Origin: Anaerolineales bacterium
Lineage (GTDB): Bacteria; Chloroflexota; Anaerolineae; Anaerolineales; Villigracilaceae
Reading direction: 5' to 3'
DNA length: 64,000 bases
NCBI GenBank assembly: GCA_015075725.1
Contig: JABTTV010000001.1
Span: 2,108,001 to 2,172,000 of the forward strand
In this document: piece after piece, positions 17,371 to 25,123 of the stretch
Position numbering within the stretch: position 1 is the stretch's first letter
Layout of the letters: the number at the start of each line of letters is the position of its first letter
The notes under the pieces: model-generated
Database searches by the model: none
The model's input: only the letters and a program-made list of their open reading frames with translations
Told to the model about the DNA's origin: nothing
Translations under genes and position numbers: made by a program

Positions 17371-17450
17371 TGTCATTCTGAGCGGCGCAAGCTGCCGCAA
17401 AGAATCTCCATGCCCGCAATAAGAGATCCTCTTCTGCGCTCAGGGTGACA
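17371..17450. repeat. dispersed TGTCAT/TGACA palindromic element, copy 1
   Basis: TGTCATTCTGAGCG at the left and CGCTCAGGGTGACA at the right form imperfect ends around an 80-bp element with an internal GAATCTC block. Relatives lie at 33054, 45414, 52810 and 61354, all intergenic. Confidence 0.65.
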
Positions 17451-17478
17451 TGACCAAAATATTCTAGCATATCTGGAG

Positions 17479-18498
17479 ATGAAGATGACCGATAAGCAGG
17501 TGCTGATAACGGGTGCGTGTGGAGAGATTGGTCAGGCGCTGGTGCAGGAACTTGCGAAGAAGAACGGCTATCGGATCGTGACATCGGACATTGCGCCTTT
17601 GCCGGATTCGATCAAGGATCTTGTGGCGGAACATGTTCAAGGGGATTTGGTTTACAAGGTAAAAATATTTTACGATTACGATTTCGATGTGATCTTCCAT
17701 CTGGCGGCGTCGCTTTCGTCGAAGGCGGAGATCGCGACCGAGGAGGCGCACCGCATCAACGTGGAAGGTACGATGCAGCTGCTGATGCTGGCGGCGTATC
17801 GTTCGGAGAAATACAAGAAGGCGGTCAAGTTCTTATTCCCCAGTTCAATCGCAGCGTATGGGATGCCGAACTTGAACGTGAAGAAGAGCGTGGGCGCGGT
17901 CAAGGAGGAGGAATGGGACGAGCCGCACACGATGTATGGATGTAATAAGTTGTACTGCGAAAAACTGGGGATGTATTATGGCAAGTATTTCGGTCAGAAA
18001 CATTTGGATGAAAACCCGCCGGTGATGCTGGACTTTCGCGCTCTGCGCTTCCCCGGTTTGATTTCAGCGTTTACATTACCAAGCGGCGGCACAAGCGATT
18101 ACGGTCCCGAGATGCTTCACGCGGCAGCTCAAGGCAGGGACTATGCCTGTTTCGTGCGCCCCGATACGAAGATTTCGTTCATGGCGATGCCGGACGCGAT
18201 CAAGTCATTGATGATGATCATGGACGCGCCGCGCGAGAAGTTGACGACGAATGTTTATAACGTCGCCGCTTTCGCCATTACCGCCGAAGATTTCCGCCAG
18301 CGCGCGTTGAAAGCGTTCACGAATACGAAGGTGACCTACGAACCGAATCCGCGCAGGCAGGGCATTGTGGATTCCTGGCCCGAGGATGTGAACGACTCCC
18401 GCGCCCGCAAGGATTGGAACTGGAAGCCCGATTACGATGTGGACCGTTTCTTCGAGGAGTATTTTTTGCCGGAGATTCGGAAGAGGTATGGGAAGTAA
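17479..18498 (+). CDS. tdh: SDR-type L-threonine 3-dehydrogenase
   Basis: A 339-residue extended short-chain dehydrogenase. NAD-binding LITGACGEIGQAL (residues 9-21) starts the Rossmann fold, and YGCNK is the catalytic YxxxK. The blocks RFPGLISAFTLPSGGTSDYG and FMAMPDAI mark the GalE-like L-threonine dehydrogenase subgroup rather than sugar epimerases. It oxidises threonine to 2-amino-3-ketobutyrate using NAD, usually followed by a CoA ligase or spontaneous loss of CO2; no kbl gene is seen here. The start is chosen at the first Met, 4 residues before DKQVLITG. It is monocistronic in this window. Confidence 0.85.
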   Translation: MKMTDKQVLITGACGEIGQALVQELAKKNGYRIVTSDIAPLPDSIKDLVAEHVQGDLVYKVKIFYDYDFDVIFHLAASLSSKAEIATEEAHRINVEGTMQLLMLAAYRSEKYKKAVKFLFPSSIAAYGMPNLNVKKSVGAVKEEEWDEPHTMYGCNKLYCEKLGMYYGKYFGQKHLDENPPVMLDFRALRFPGLISAFTLPSGGTSDYGPEMLHAAAQGRDYACFVRPDTKISFMAMPDAIKSLMMIMDAPREKLTTNVYNVAAFAITAEDFRQRALKAFTNTKVTYEPNPRRQGIVDSWPEDVNDSRARKDWNWKPDYDVDRFFEEYFLPEIRKRYGK

Positions 18499-18518
18499 TA
18501 AAAATGCCGGATATAAAA

Positions 18519-18543
18519 GGTTTATACAGCTAACGTATAAACC
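18519..18543. repeat. inverted repeat at the left border of the AT-rich NACHT gene
   Basis: GGTTTATAC and GTATAAACC flank AGCTAAC. The 9-mer CAGCTAACG overlapping the loop (18527-18535) occurs again at 20875-20883, over the stop codon of the NACHT gene, so the gene is bounded by a short direct repeat. Confidence 0.4.
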
Positions 18544-18583
18544 CTAATTAGCGCTTACGCACTAAAGATAATAGGTGAAAGAG

Positions 18584-20881
18584 ATGAAACTTAAGTTGTC
18601 TTGGCGTTTTCTACTTCAATTATTTTCGCTTCTAGCATTTTTAATTTCCATTATATGGATAATCAGAGAACCAAAATTCGATTCTTTTTCTGCTCTATTC
18701 ACTGGTATAGCAGGTTTTATTGCTTCCTTTGCCACAAGTGATTCTCCAATCCTTGCACCCAAAAATAATCGCCAAAAAATGCTGGAAAAAGTAAATGCTA
18801 TTTGGATAACAGGGGTTTTAGATAAAGCACTTCAAGGGACGAATCCTTTGCAGTTGCAATTGAAATACGAACCCGACTCAGTGAAATCAGGTCCAGAATG
18901 GATTAAAAACTCTATTTCATACAATGACGAAAATATCTTTCTTGAAGAATCATCCCTCAAATTATTTGAGCAGGCTGGGCGAGAACTGTTAGTACTTGGA
19001 AAGCCAGGCACGGGAAAAACGACTTTCTTGCTTAAACTACTAAAAGACCTAATAACTCTCGCGCTTGCCAACGAAAAGCAACCTATACCAATAGTTCTAT
19101 ATCTATCCTCGTGGAGTAAATCAAGAAAAGCAATAAAGGATTGGATCGCAGACGAACTAAGCGAGAAATATCTTATTCCAATCAATATATGCAATCAGTG
19201 GGTGAACGGGAACGAATTATTGTTATTATTAGATGATCTTGATGAAGTTCAAGACCAGTTTCGAAATGATTGCATTGTTGCGATAAATGAATTTAAGAAA
19301 GATCATATGGTTGATATTGTTATTTGCAGTCGCGCAGATGAATATCAGTTATCAAACACTAAACTGGGATTATCAAAAGCAATAGCGATACAGCAATTAA
19401 GTTACAAAGAGATCGACTCCTATCTTTCTTTATTTAGTGAAGAATTCCTACCACTACGCAAATCCCTTTATTACGATTCTAGTCTTAGAGAGCTAATAAC
19501 AACGCCATTAATGCTTAGAATTGCGATGAGAGCAAACAAAATCATCTCCGACACATCATCAGTAAAAGGAAATTTGAAGCGCGAGCAAATCATAAACCTC
19601 TACGTTACACAGATTCTTGGTGAAAAGAGAGCGGACGTTGATATTCGTCCAAAAGAACTCCATAGGTTCTTATCATGGTTATCGCGTCAATTAATAGCGC
19701 GCGACCAATCAATTTTTTTGTTAGAGCAGTTACAAGATGACTGGCTCAATACCCCGTCTCAAAAGAAAATTTATTATTTTATTACCATCGGTTTCGGAGC
19801 GTGCGCGGGGATAATTGCAAGTTTTTTCGGCACATTACTGAGCATAATTACTGGATGGGCTAATTGGGTATTAACTGCACCACCATTTATCCTCATTGGC
19901 GGAATTTTAGGGGCTATATTGCTTATAACTAATTTAAGAGTCAAAATTATTCCTGTTGAAAAGTTGGTTTGGAAACTTCGATGGTCATGGAAGGCAGCGA
20001 GAAAAGGGATGATTAATGGCATTATTCTTGGTTTATTTGGCTGTATTGGCTTAGTCGCCTTCGTTGCGTTTATAAATAATGCCCGCGAGGAAACCTTTGA
20101 GACGCAGGTTATAAGTTTGTTGGGAACAATAATTTTCGCAATCCTTATATCTGTCGCGGTATCCATTTTTCTAGGCTTTATCGGAGCAATAACAGGTGGA
20201 ATTAGTTATAAGTGGATGCTGACTGGAATAACATTAGGCATTGTGGGGGGAGTTTTCACGACCATATATGCGGGTTTTGTAGGCTTCTATATACTACGTT
20301 ATTTTGACCCCGAAGGCATGGACAATGCTATGGATGCGTTTCTAATAATAATAACATTGAACGGATTATTGCAAGGTTTTATCAAAGGTCTTATATTTGG
20401 TCTACTAGGAGGAGTTGTCGGAGCCGTTGTACATGGTCTAAAAGGTTCTGATATGGATACAAAGATAATCCAGAATCAAGGTATCTACTATTCAACGAAA
20501 AATGCTATTATTGTATGGTTATTTGTTCTATTAAGCATTGGTGCGATTGGTGGTTTGATAACAATGCCAGTGTCTGAAGCCATTATTCTCGGCAACTTGG
20601 GAGAGCTTGAATTTCCTATAGCACTTGGCTTTGGGAGCCTCTTTGGATTGATCGTTGCAATGCAATTTGGCGGATATGCCGCAATAAAACATTACGCACT
20701 TCGGCTGACAATTGAAAATGGTAAAACCTTACCAACAGGTATAATAAAATTATTAAACAATGCTGTGAAATTAAATTTAGTACATAAAGTTGGTGGAGGC
20801 TTTATGTTTACACACCGCTTGATAATGGAATACTTTGCAAACCAGGGAAAGAAAGTTCAATTCGAGACAAAACGCAGCTAA
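18584..20881 (+). CDS. NACHT NTPase with many C-terminal membrane segments
   Basis: A 765-residue protein from ATG 18584 (AGGTG 6 bases upstream); an in-frame GTG at 18575 is an alternative. Two N-terminal hydrophobic segments (about 8-27 and 36-52) are followed by a NACHT domain: P-loop LGKPGTGKTT (138-147), Walker B LLLLDDLDEV near 210 and CSRADEY near 250. After about residue 390, seven or more Gly-rich membrane segments follow, then a soluble tail (VGGGFMFTHRLIMEYFA) typical of this family. Related STAND proteins act as signal sensors, some in phage defence; here the membrane region would be the effector or anchor. The gene is much more AT-rich than its neighbours, suggesting transfer. 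Confidence 0.8.
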   Translation: MKLKLSWRFLLQLFSLLAFLISIIWIIREPKFDSFSALFTGIAGFIASFATSDSPILAPKNNRQKMLEKVNAIWITGVLDKALQGTNPLQLQLKYEPDSVKSGPEWIKNSISYNDENIFLEESSLKLFEQAGRELLVLGKPGTGKTTFLLKLLKDLITLALANEKQPIPIVLYLSSWSKSRKAIKDWIADELSEKYLIPINICNQWVNGNELLLLLDDLDEVQDQFRNDCIVAINEFKKDHMVDIVICSRADEYQLSNTKLGLSKAIAIQQLSYKEIDSYLSLFSEEFLPLRKSLYYDSSLRELITTPLMLRIAMRANKIISDTSSVKGNLKREQIINLYVTQILGEKRADVDIRPKELHRFLSWLSRQLIARDQSIFLLEQLQDDWLNTPSQKKIYYFITIGFGACAGIIASFFGTLLSIITGWANWVLTAPPFILIGGILGAILLITNLRVKIIPVEKLVWKLRWSWKAARKGMINGIILGLFGCIGLVAFVAFINNAREETFETQVISLLGTIIFAILISVAVSIFLGFIGAITGGISYKWMLTGITLGIVGGVFTTIYAGFVGFYILRYFDPEGMDNAMDAFLIIITLNGLLQGFIKGLIFGLLGGVVGAVVHGLKGSDMDTKIIQNQGIYYSTKNAIIVWLFVLLSIGAIGGLITMPVSEAIILGNLGELEFPIALGFGSLFGLIVAMQFGGYAAIKHYALRLTIENGKTLPTGIIKLLNNAVKLNLVHKVGGGFMFTHRLIMEYFANQGKKVQFETKRS

Positions 20882-20941
20882 CGAAGCATGCAGCAACTGT
20901 CTTGAAAGTCAAGAGCAAAACCTCCTTAAAGAGAAATTGCC

Positions 20942-21082
20942 ATGCCCGCCAACCCCATAGACCAATTCATCTCCAACTATCTGCCCAAAGAGCAAACCAT
21001 GCTGATGTGCAGGCCTGCGCCTGGGGTGGAGGCATTGGCTGACCCGCGCCAAAAGGAGTCATTCGATGACTGCCATGACTGA
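20942..21082 (+). pseudogene. truncated DUF1801 gene remnant
   Basis: Translation from 20942 gives MPANPIDQFISNYLPKEQ and then a region with APGVEALAD, closely matching the first 40 residues of the intact DUF1801 protein encoded from 21667 (MPIKTMDEFISNYPPEVQ, then APGAEEAMS). About ten residues are missing between the two blocks, and the frame ends at 21082, inside the acetyltransferase gene. It is a broken partial duplicate. Its GGAG at 21055 now serves as ribosome site for the acetyltransferase. Confidence 0.7.
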
Positions 21083-21626
21083 AAAAGAGAAGATGTTGGC
21101 CGGAGAAAGATACAATATGCTCGATCCCGAATTGGATTCCGAACGCCAAAAAGCCCAAAAATTAATGCGGTTATACAATGTGAGTGAAGGTTCAACTGAA
21201 CAGCAAAACATTCTCCGGCAAATGTTGGGTGCAGTTGGCAGGAACTCGATCATCTGGCCGCCCTTCTACTGTACTTATGGAAAGAACACTTATCTTGGCG
21301 ATGATGTTTTTCTAAATTACATGTGTGTCATTTTGGATAACAATGAAGTACGGATCGGGGACCATGTCATGATCGGACCAGCCGTCCAGATCTACACAGC
21401 CGCGCATGATCTTCTGGCGGAGACCCGGAATCAGGGTTGGGAAACAGCCAAACCGATAATTATCGAAGATCATGTGTGGATAGGAGGCGGCGCCATCCTA
21501 TTGCCGGGAGTGAAGATTGGCAGAAATGCCGTAGTCGGCGCTGGGGCAGTGGTTACGCGGAGTGTTTCTACGAATACAGTCGTGGCTGGCAACCCTGCAA
21601 AAGTCATAAGAGTTCTCGAGCAGTAA
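21066..21626 (+). CDS. hexapeptide-repeat sugar O-acetyltransferase (maltose/galactoside type)
   Basis: A 186-residue left-handed beta-helix acetyltransferase. TEKEKMLAGERYNMLDPEL is the N-terminal Mac domain. GKNTYLGDDVFLNYMCVILD and later IEDHVWIGGGAILLPGVKIG are hexapeptide coils, HD in YTAAHDL includes the catalytic His, and NPAKVIRVL is the usual tail. Such enzymes acetylate sugar hydroxyls with acetyl-CoA; specificity is uncertain. GGAG lies 7 bases before ATG 21066. The gene is sandwiched between a DUF1801 remnant and an intact DUF1801 gene, suggesting a local rearrangement. Confidence 0.9.
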   Translation: MTAMTEKEKMLAGERYNMLDPELDSERQKAQKLMRLYNVSEGSTEQQNILRQMLGAVGRNSIIWPPFYCTYGKNTYLGDDVFLNYMCVILDNNEVRIGDHVMIGPAVQIYTAAHDLLAETRNQGWETAKPIIIEDHVWIGGGAILLPGVKIGRNAVVGAGAVVTRSVSTNTVVAGNPAKVIRVLEQ

Positions 21627-21666
21627 AACTATTCAAGTCTCTGCCCCAGCGCGAGAGGAACTTTCT

Positions 21667-22044
21667 TTGCCAATAAAAACCATGGATGAATTCATCTCCA
21701 ACTACCCGCCCGAAGTCCAAACCATCCTGCAAAGGATTCGGTCGGTGATACACAAGTCCGCACCGGGGGCGGAGGAGGCGATGAGTTATGGGATTCCCTC
21801 CTTCAAGCTCAATGGCAAGAACCTCGTGCATTTCTCCGCGTTCAAGGAGCATATCGGCTTTTACCCCACGCCGTCTGGGATTGCGAAATTCAAGAAGGAA
21901 CTATCCGCGTATGAAGGGGCGAAAGGATCGGTCAAATTCCCGCTGAATAAGCCGATTCCGTATGCGTTGATCGGGAAGATCACGCAGTATCGTGTCAAGG
22001 AAGTGATGGGGGAAAAGAAAGTAAAGACGAAGAAGAAAGCGTAA
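21667..22044 (+). CDS. DUF1801 / YdhG-like iron-chaperone-family protein
   Basis: A 125-residue YdhG/DUF1801 protein. TTG at 21667 is the start: AGGA lies 7 bases upstream, and the paralogous remnant at 20942 starts at the same alignment position. Family blocks: IQQ-like QTILQRIRSVIHKSAPGAEE, MSYGIPSFKLNGKNLVHFSAFKEHIGFYP (cited here as adjoining parts), and KGSVKFPLNKPIPYALI. The fold resembles frataxin-like Fra proteins. Some members are called iron chaperones, others only unknown. The Lys-rich tail (KKVKTKKKA) may contact nucleic acid. It is followed by a palindrome between convergent genes. Confidence 0.85.
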   Translation: MPIKTMDEFISNYPPEVQTILQRIRSVIHKSAPGAEEAMSYGIPSFKLNGKNLVHFSAFKEHIGFYPTPSGIAKFKKELSAYEGAKGSVKFPLNKPIPYALIGKITQYRVKEVMGEKKVKTKKKA

Positions 22045-22054
22045 TCAATAAGAA

Positions 22055-22097
22055 CTCCGAGGTTTTCCCCTTTCGGGGACAAGTCAAAACCTCGGAG
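22055..22097. terminator. palindrome between convergent genes, terminator candidate
   Basis: CTCCGAGGTTTT and AAAACCTCGGAG form 12-bp arms around a GC-rich inner hairpin (CCCC/GGGG). It sits between gene ends at 22044 and 22108. The right flank CGGAGGTCTGC is shared with the palindrome at 56977. Confidence 0.6.
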
Positions 22098-22107
22098 GTC
22101 TGCATTA

Positions 22108-22974
22108 TTACTTTCCCGCCGCTTTCGCTCTTGCTAAAACCTTTTGCGCGTTCTTCAACAGCGGCATGTCGATCATCTTGCCGTCGAGCGAATACGCGCC
22201 CTTGCCTTCTTTTTGACTGGCTTCGAACGTTTCGACGATTCTTCTTGCATACGCAATCGCTTCAGCGGATGGAGTAAACGCCTCTTGCACGACCCGAACC
22301 TGATTCGGGTGAATAACCTGTTTCCCGCTGAAGCCGAGTCCTGCCCCAAACTCCGCTTCGGCTTTGAGCGCTTCCAGATCCTTGTAATCGATCGCGACGA
22401 TATCAATCGCCTGTAAATCATACGCCGCGCAAGCGACGATGACCGCCTGCCGGGCATATAACAACTCCAACGCCTCTTTGGTCCGTGTTGCGCCAATCGA
22501 CGCCGCGAAATCCTCGCCGCCGAAAATGACTGCATCCAAACGCGGATGCGCCGCGATCTCTTTCAGACTCAATATCCCTTTGGCAGTTTCCACCCCGATC
22601 AAAATCCGAATCGAATTAAGCGCCCATCCATACTTCAACTCGGCATCTTCGATGATCCTGCCTGCCCATTCCACCTGCTCAAACGATTCGACCTTCGGAA
22701 TCACGATCCCATCCGGGTGGTAGGGGAGAACCGCTTCAATATCATCCTGCTCCCAGCCCGAACCGACCGAGTTGATGCGCGCCAGTTTTTCGCTCGCGCC
22801 AAAGTCCAGTTCTTGCAATGCCCTGGCGATGGTGGCGCGCGCCTCGGCTTTCTTGTTAAAGGCGGTACCGTCTTCCATGTCCATGCAGATCGAATCCACG
22901 CCCAGGGTAATGGACTTGGTGATCATCTTCCAATTGTCACCGGGCATGTAAAGCAGGGCTCGTCGTGAGTGCAT
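22108..22974 (-). CDS. CitE-family CoA ester lyase (HpcH/HpaI aldolase family)
   Basis: A 288-residue TIM-barrel lyase. RALLYMPGDNWKM at the N-terminus, MDMEDGTAF with the barrel Glu-Asp, VIPKVES, LIGVETAKGIL (active Glu), FGGEDFAASIGA (metal-site Glu-Asp) and GKQVIHPNQV are all present. The family includes citryl-, malyl-, beta-methylmalyl- and citramalyl-CoA lyases, which split a 3-hydroxyacyl-CoA into a CoA thioester and a keto acid. It is the last gene of the carboxylase operon, next to a MaoC hydratase, which fits a hydration-then-cleavage sequence. AGGA lies 7 bases before the ATG. Confidence 0.88.
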   Translation of the reverse strand: MHSRRALLYMPGDNWKMITKSITLGVDSICMDMEDGTAFNKKAEARATIARALQELDFGASEKLARINSVGSGWEQDDIEAVLPYHPDGIVIPKVESFEQVEWAGRIIEDAELKYGWALNSIRILIGVETAKGILSLKEIAAHPRLDAVIFGGEDFAASIGATRTKEALELLYARQAVIVACAAYDLQAIDIVAIDYKDLEALKAEAEFGAGLGFSGKQVIHPNQVRVVQEAFTPSAEAIAYARRIVETFEASQKEGKGAYSLDGKMIDMPLLKNAQKVLARAKAAGK

Positions 22975-22984
22975 AAATTTCCTT

Positions 22985-24187
22985 TCAACTTCCGGCTGCG
23001 CGATCCAAATTGATCAATAACCGTTCGAGAAACCGTGAGGACTGCAGGATGGATTCAGGGTCAAGCAGTGCGGGGGTGTCGTTCTTAGTGTGAATGATCG
23101 TATCCACAAGCGGAAAGATCCCGCTGGAAGTCAGCGTCAAGGCGGGAACCCGGTTCATCACAAAGAGCATGTGGTCGCCTTGCACCCAGGGTTCGATCCA
23201 TTCGATGAGATTGAATGCTTTGCGAGTCTCATCACAAACAGAATGGATGGGTTCAGGACATTCCATGCAGGAAATGCCGATGCGGCTGTCCTTCAATCCC
23301 ACTCCATCACAATTGATGTTCAACAAAATGTTCCGGAATTCCGCCTGGTATTTATCGAGGAAGTGGATTTCACCGGCGTTGGAATAATGATCCTCTCCGT
23401 TGAAGGCGACGAACTCCAGGCCGAAGCCGAAGGCCTGGGATTGTAGAATCAGGCTGAGGGTCAGAAGGGAGGCGATGCCGGAGGCATTGTCCAATGCGCC
23501 GGGCGTGCCCGGCTTGGTATCCATGTGCGCGGTGAGAACAACCTTATTCTTTCCGACCCTGCCGGGCTTTCTGGCGATCACATTCGCTCCCCTCGACGGG
23601 CGTCTCTCGCTGACGATGGTCAGCGCGATGTTGCTGCCAGCAGTCAGCAACTCCCCGGCATGGTTCTTTGCGACCACGGCGTTGGGGATATCGAAATCGC
23701 CATCTTCGAAAATGGGAGTGGGTTGTTCTTCGTTGAAACTGACTGCAACGATGGCGGCGGGTTTATTCTCTTCGAGCAGGCGGATGATCTTTTGGTGCTC
23801 TTCCGGATTCCAAAACCTGAAGTTCTTCGGCATGATGGCTTCGCGGGTTAGTTCGCCGTGAAGGACGGCGATCCTGCCGCGGATGTCTCGCGTTTCAAGG
23901 TCGTGGATGTTTGCCAGTGTGACAGGTTCGGCGGTGATATTGCAGGGTAATGAATAAGGAGAAATGGATGCGGGGATATTATGCCCATTAGCATGCAGTA
24001 AGACGCTCTCTCCGCGCCAATCCATGCAGGTGAAGTCTTGATCTTCGACCTCGCATCCATGTTGCCTGAAGGAGTTGCCGATGAACTCCTGAGCGCGTTG
24101 ATTATGGCGCGAGCCGAGCGGTCGGTCTCCGATGCGGATGCATAGCTTTTCAAGTACCTGGTCGATGAATGCGTTCGGGTCGGTCAT
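22985..24187 (-). CDS. M28 family aminopeptidase-like metallopeptidase
   Basis: A 400-residue protein with an M28 catalytic fold split by a PA-like insert (about 90-190). Zinc ligands are seen as H in LTAHMDTKPG, D in GALDNASG, E in FNGEDHYS, D in INCDGVG and H in IIHTKND. No signal peptide is visible (MTDPNAFIDQVLEKL), so a cytoplasmic location is likely. M28 enzymes remove N-terminal residues or deacylate amino acids. Its place in an acyl-CoA carboxylase operon suggests supply of amino acids such as leucine, which is an inference. No Shine-Dalgarno sequence is seen before its ATG. Confidence 0.85.
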   Translation of the reverse strand: MTDPNAFIDQVLEKLCIRIGDRPLGSRHNQRAQEFIGNSFRQHGCEVEDQDFTCMDWRGESVLLHANGHNIPASISPYSLPCNITAEPVTLANIHDLETRDIRGRIAVLHGELTREAIMPKNFRFWNPEEHQKIIRLLEENKPAAIVAVSFNEEQPTPIFEDGDFDIPNAVVAKNHAGELLTAGSNIALTIVSERRPSRGANVIARKPGRVGKNKVVLTAHMDTKPGTPGALDNASGIASLLTLSLILQSQAFGFGLEFVAFNGEDHYSNAGEIHFLDKYQAEFRNILLNINCDGVGLKDSRIGISCMECPEPIHSVCDETRKAFNLIEWIEPWVQGDHMLFVMNRVPALTLTSSGIFPLVDTIIHTKNDTPALLDPESILQSSRFLERLLINLDRAAGS

Positions 24188-24208
24188 GTGGGAGAAGGTA
24201 GCCGGGCT

Positions 24209-24652
24209 TTATTTTTTGAGGAACATCACCGTTCGTTCGAATTCCACAACGATTGTTCCATCGGGCTTCCTACCGGTGCATTTTATCTTTATTAATCCCG
24301 CACTCGGTCTTGATTTTGATTCCCGCTTCTCGATGATTTCGCTTTCTGCGTAGATCGTATCGCCGTGAAAAACCGGGTTGGGATGCACGACCTTATCGTA
24401 GCCCAGGTTTGCCACAATGGTTCCTTCGGTCAACTCCGCCACGGTCAAGCCGACGACCAAGCCGAAGGTGAAGATGCCATTCACCAGCCGTTGACCGAAC
24501 TCGGTCCTGGAGGCAAAATCTTCGTTGACATGAAGCGGTTGGGTGTTCATCGTCAGCGCAGAGAAGAGCACGTTATCCATCTCGGTCACCGTCCGACCGC
24601 CGTGTTTGAACTTCATCCCGACTTCGAGTTCATCGAAATATTTTCCGGTCAT
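24209..24652 (-). CDS. MaoC-like enoyl-CoA hydratase
   Basis: A 147-residue hot-dog fold protein from ATG 24652, with GGAGGT 8 bases upstream. YFDELEVGMKFKHGGRTVTE is the family start, LHVNEDFA the hydratase 2 motif region and RLVNGIFTFGLVVGL the central helix. VHPNPVFHGDTIYAESEI matches mesaconyl-CoA-hydratase-like and itaconyl-CoA-hydratase-like members. It probably hydrates an unsaturated acyl-CoA made by the carboxylase. The start lies two bases beyond the stop of the biotin-carrier gene, so expression is coupled. Exact substrate is unknown. Confidence 0.88.
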   Translation of the reverse strand: MTGKYFDELEVGMKFKHGGRTVTEMDNVLFSALTMNTQPLHVNEDFASRTEFGQRLVNGIFTFGLVVGLTVAELTEGTIVANLGYDKVVHPNPVFHGDTIYAESEIIEKRESKSRPSAGLIKIKCTGRKPDGTIVVEFERTVMFLKK

Positions 24653-24653
24653 G

Positions 24654-25121
24654 TTACTCAACCTCCACCAAGATCTGTTCGCGTTCCACCGTCTGCCCCT
24701 GCGTCACCGAAACCGATTTGACCACGCCATCCTTTAAAGCCTGGATGCGGATCTCCATTTTCATGGCCTCCATCGTGAGCAGGGTTTGACCTTTCTTCAC
24801 AGTCTCTCCCACGCTGACGGAAACGCTTCGAATCTGACCCGGCATCGGGGCGATGAGTCCCCCGGCATGTTCATGGCGGACGCCCTGTTTTGCGCCCGAG
24901 GTTTTCGTGAGCATCAGAGTCTGCCCATTGACCGTCACCCAGCGCTTCGCCATATCCGATGAGACATGCGCTGTCACACGCTGACCATCAACCAATAAAT
25001 CCAGGCGTCCGTTCGCGGCGCGGAGAATTTGCACATTGACCGTCTTCCCGTCGATCATGGCAACAAAATTTTCGCCGGATGGGTTAAGTTCGATGGTTTG
25101 GGAGTCGAAGGTTGTTTTCAT
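24654..25121 (-). CDS. biotin carboxyl carrier protein of an acyl-CoA carboxylase
   Basis: A 155-residue protein whose C-terminal 75 residues form a biotinyl domain with EAMKME; the Lys is the biotin attachment site. The N-terminal 80 residues form a small beta-rich domain similar to the BT domain that links biotin carboxylase and carboxyltransferase in 3-methylcrotonyl- or propionyl-CoA carboxylases. Here the carrier is a separate gene rather than fused to the biotin carboxylase. It starts 2 bases after the biotin carboxylase stop with no Shine-Dalgarno sequence, indicating translational coupling. Confidence 0.93.
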   Translation of the reverse strand: MKTTFDSQTIELNPSGENFVAMIDGKTVNVQILRAANGRLDLLVDGQRVTAHVSSDMAKRWVTVNGQTLMLTKTSGAKQGVRHEHAGGLIAPMPGQIRSVSVSVGETVKKGQTLLTMEAMKMEIRIQALKDGVVKSVSVTQGQTVEREQILVEVE

Positions 25122-25123
25122 GG

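Noticed and set aside
16538..17584. Long form of the LamG-type lipoprotein from 17584
   Set aside because: The extra 88 residues cross a dispersed repeat, and the internal start at 17320 gives a clean signal peptide with lipobox.
18519..20900. NACHT gene as an integron cassette with attC site
   Set aside because: The right border lacks a GTTRRRY core and a long imperfect hairpin. Only a 9-base direct repeat is shared.
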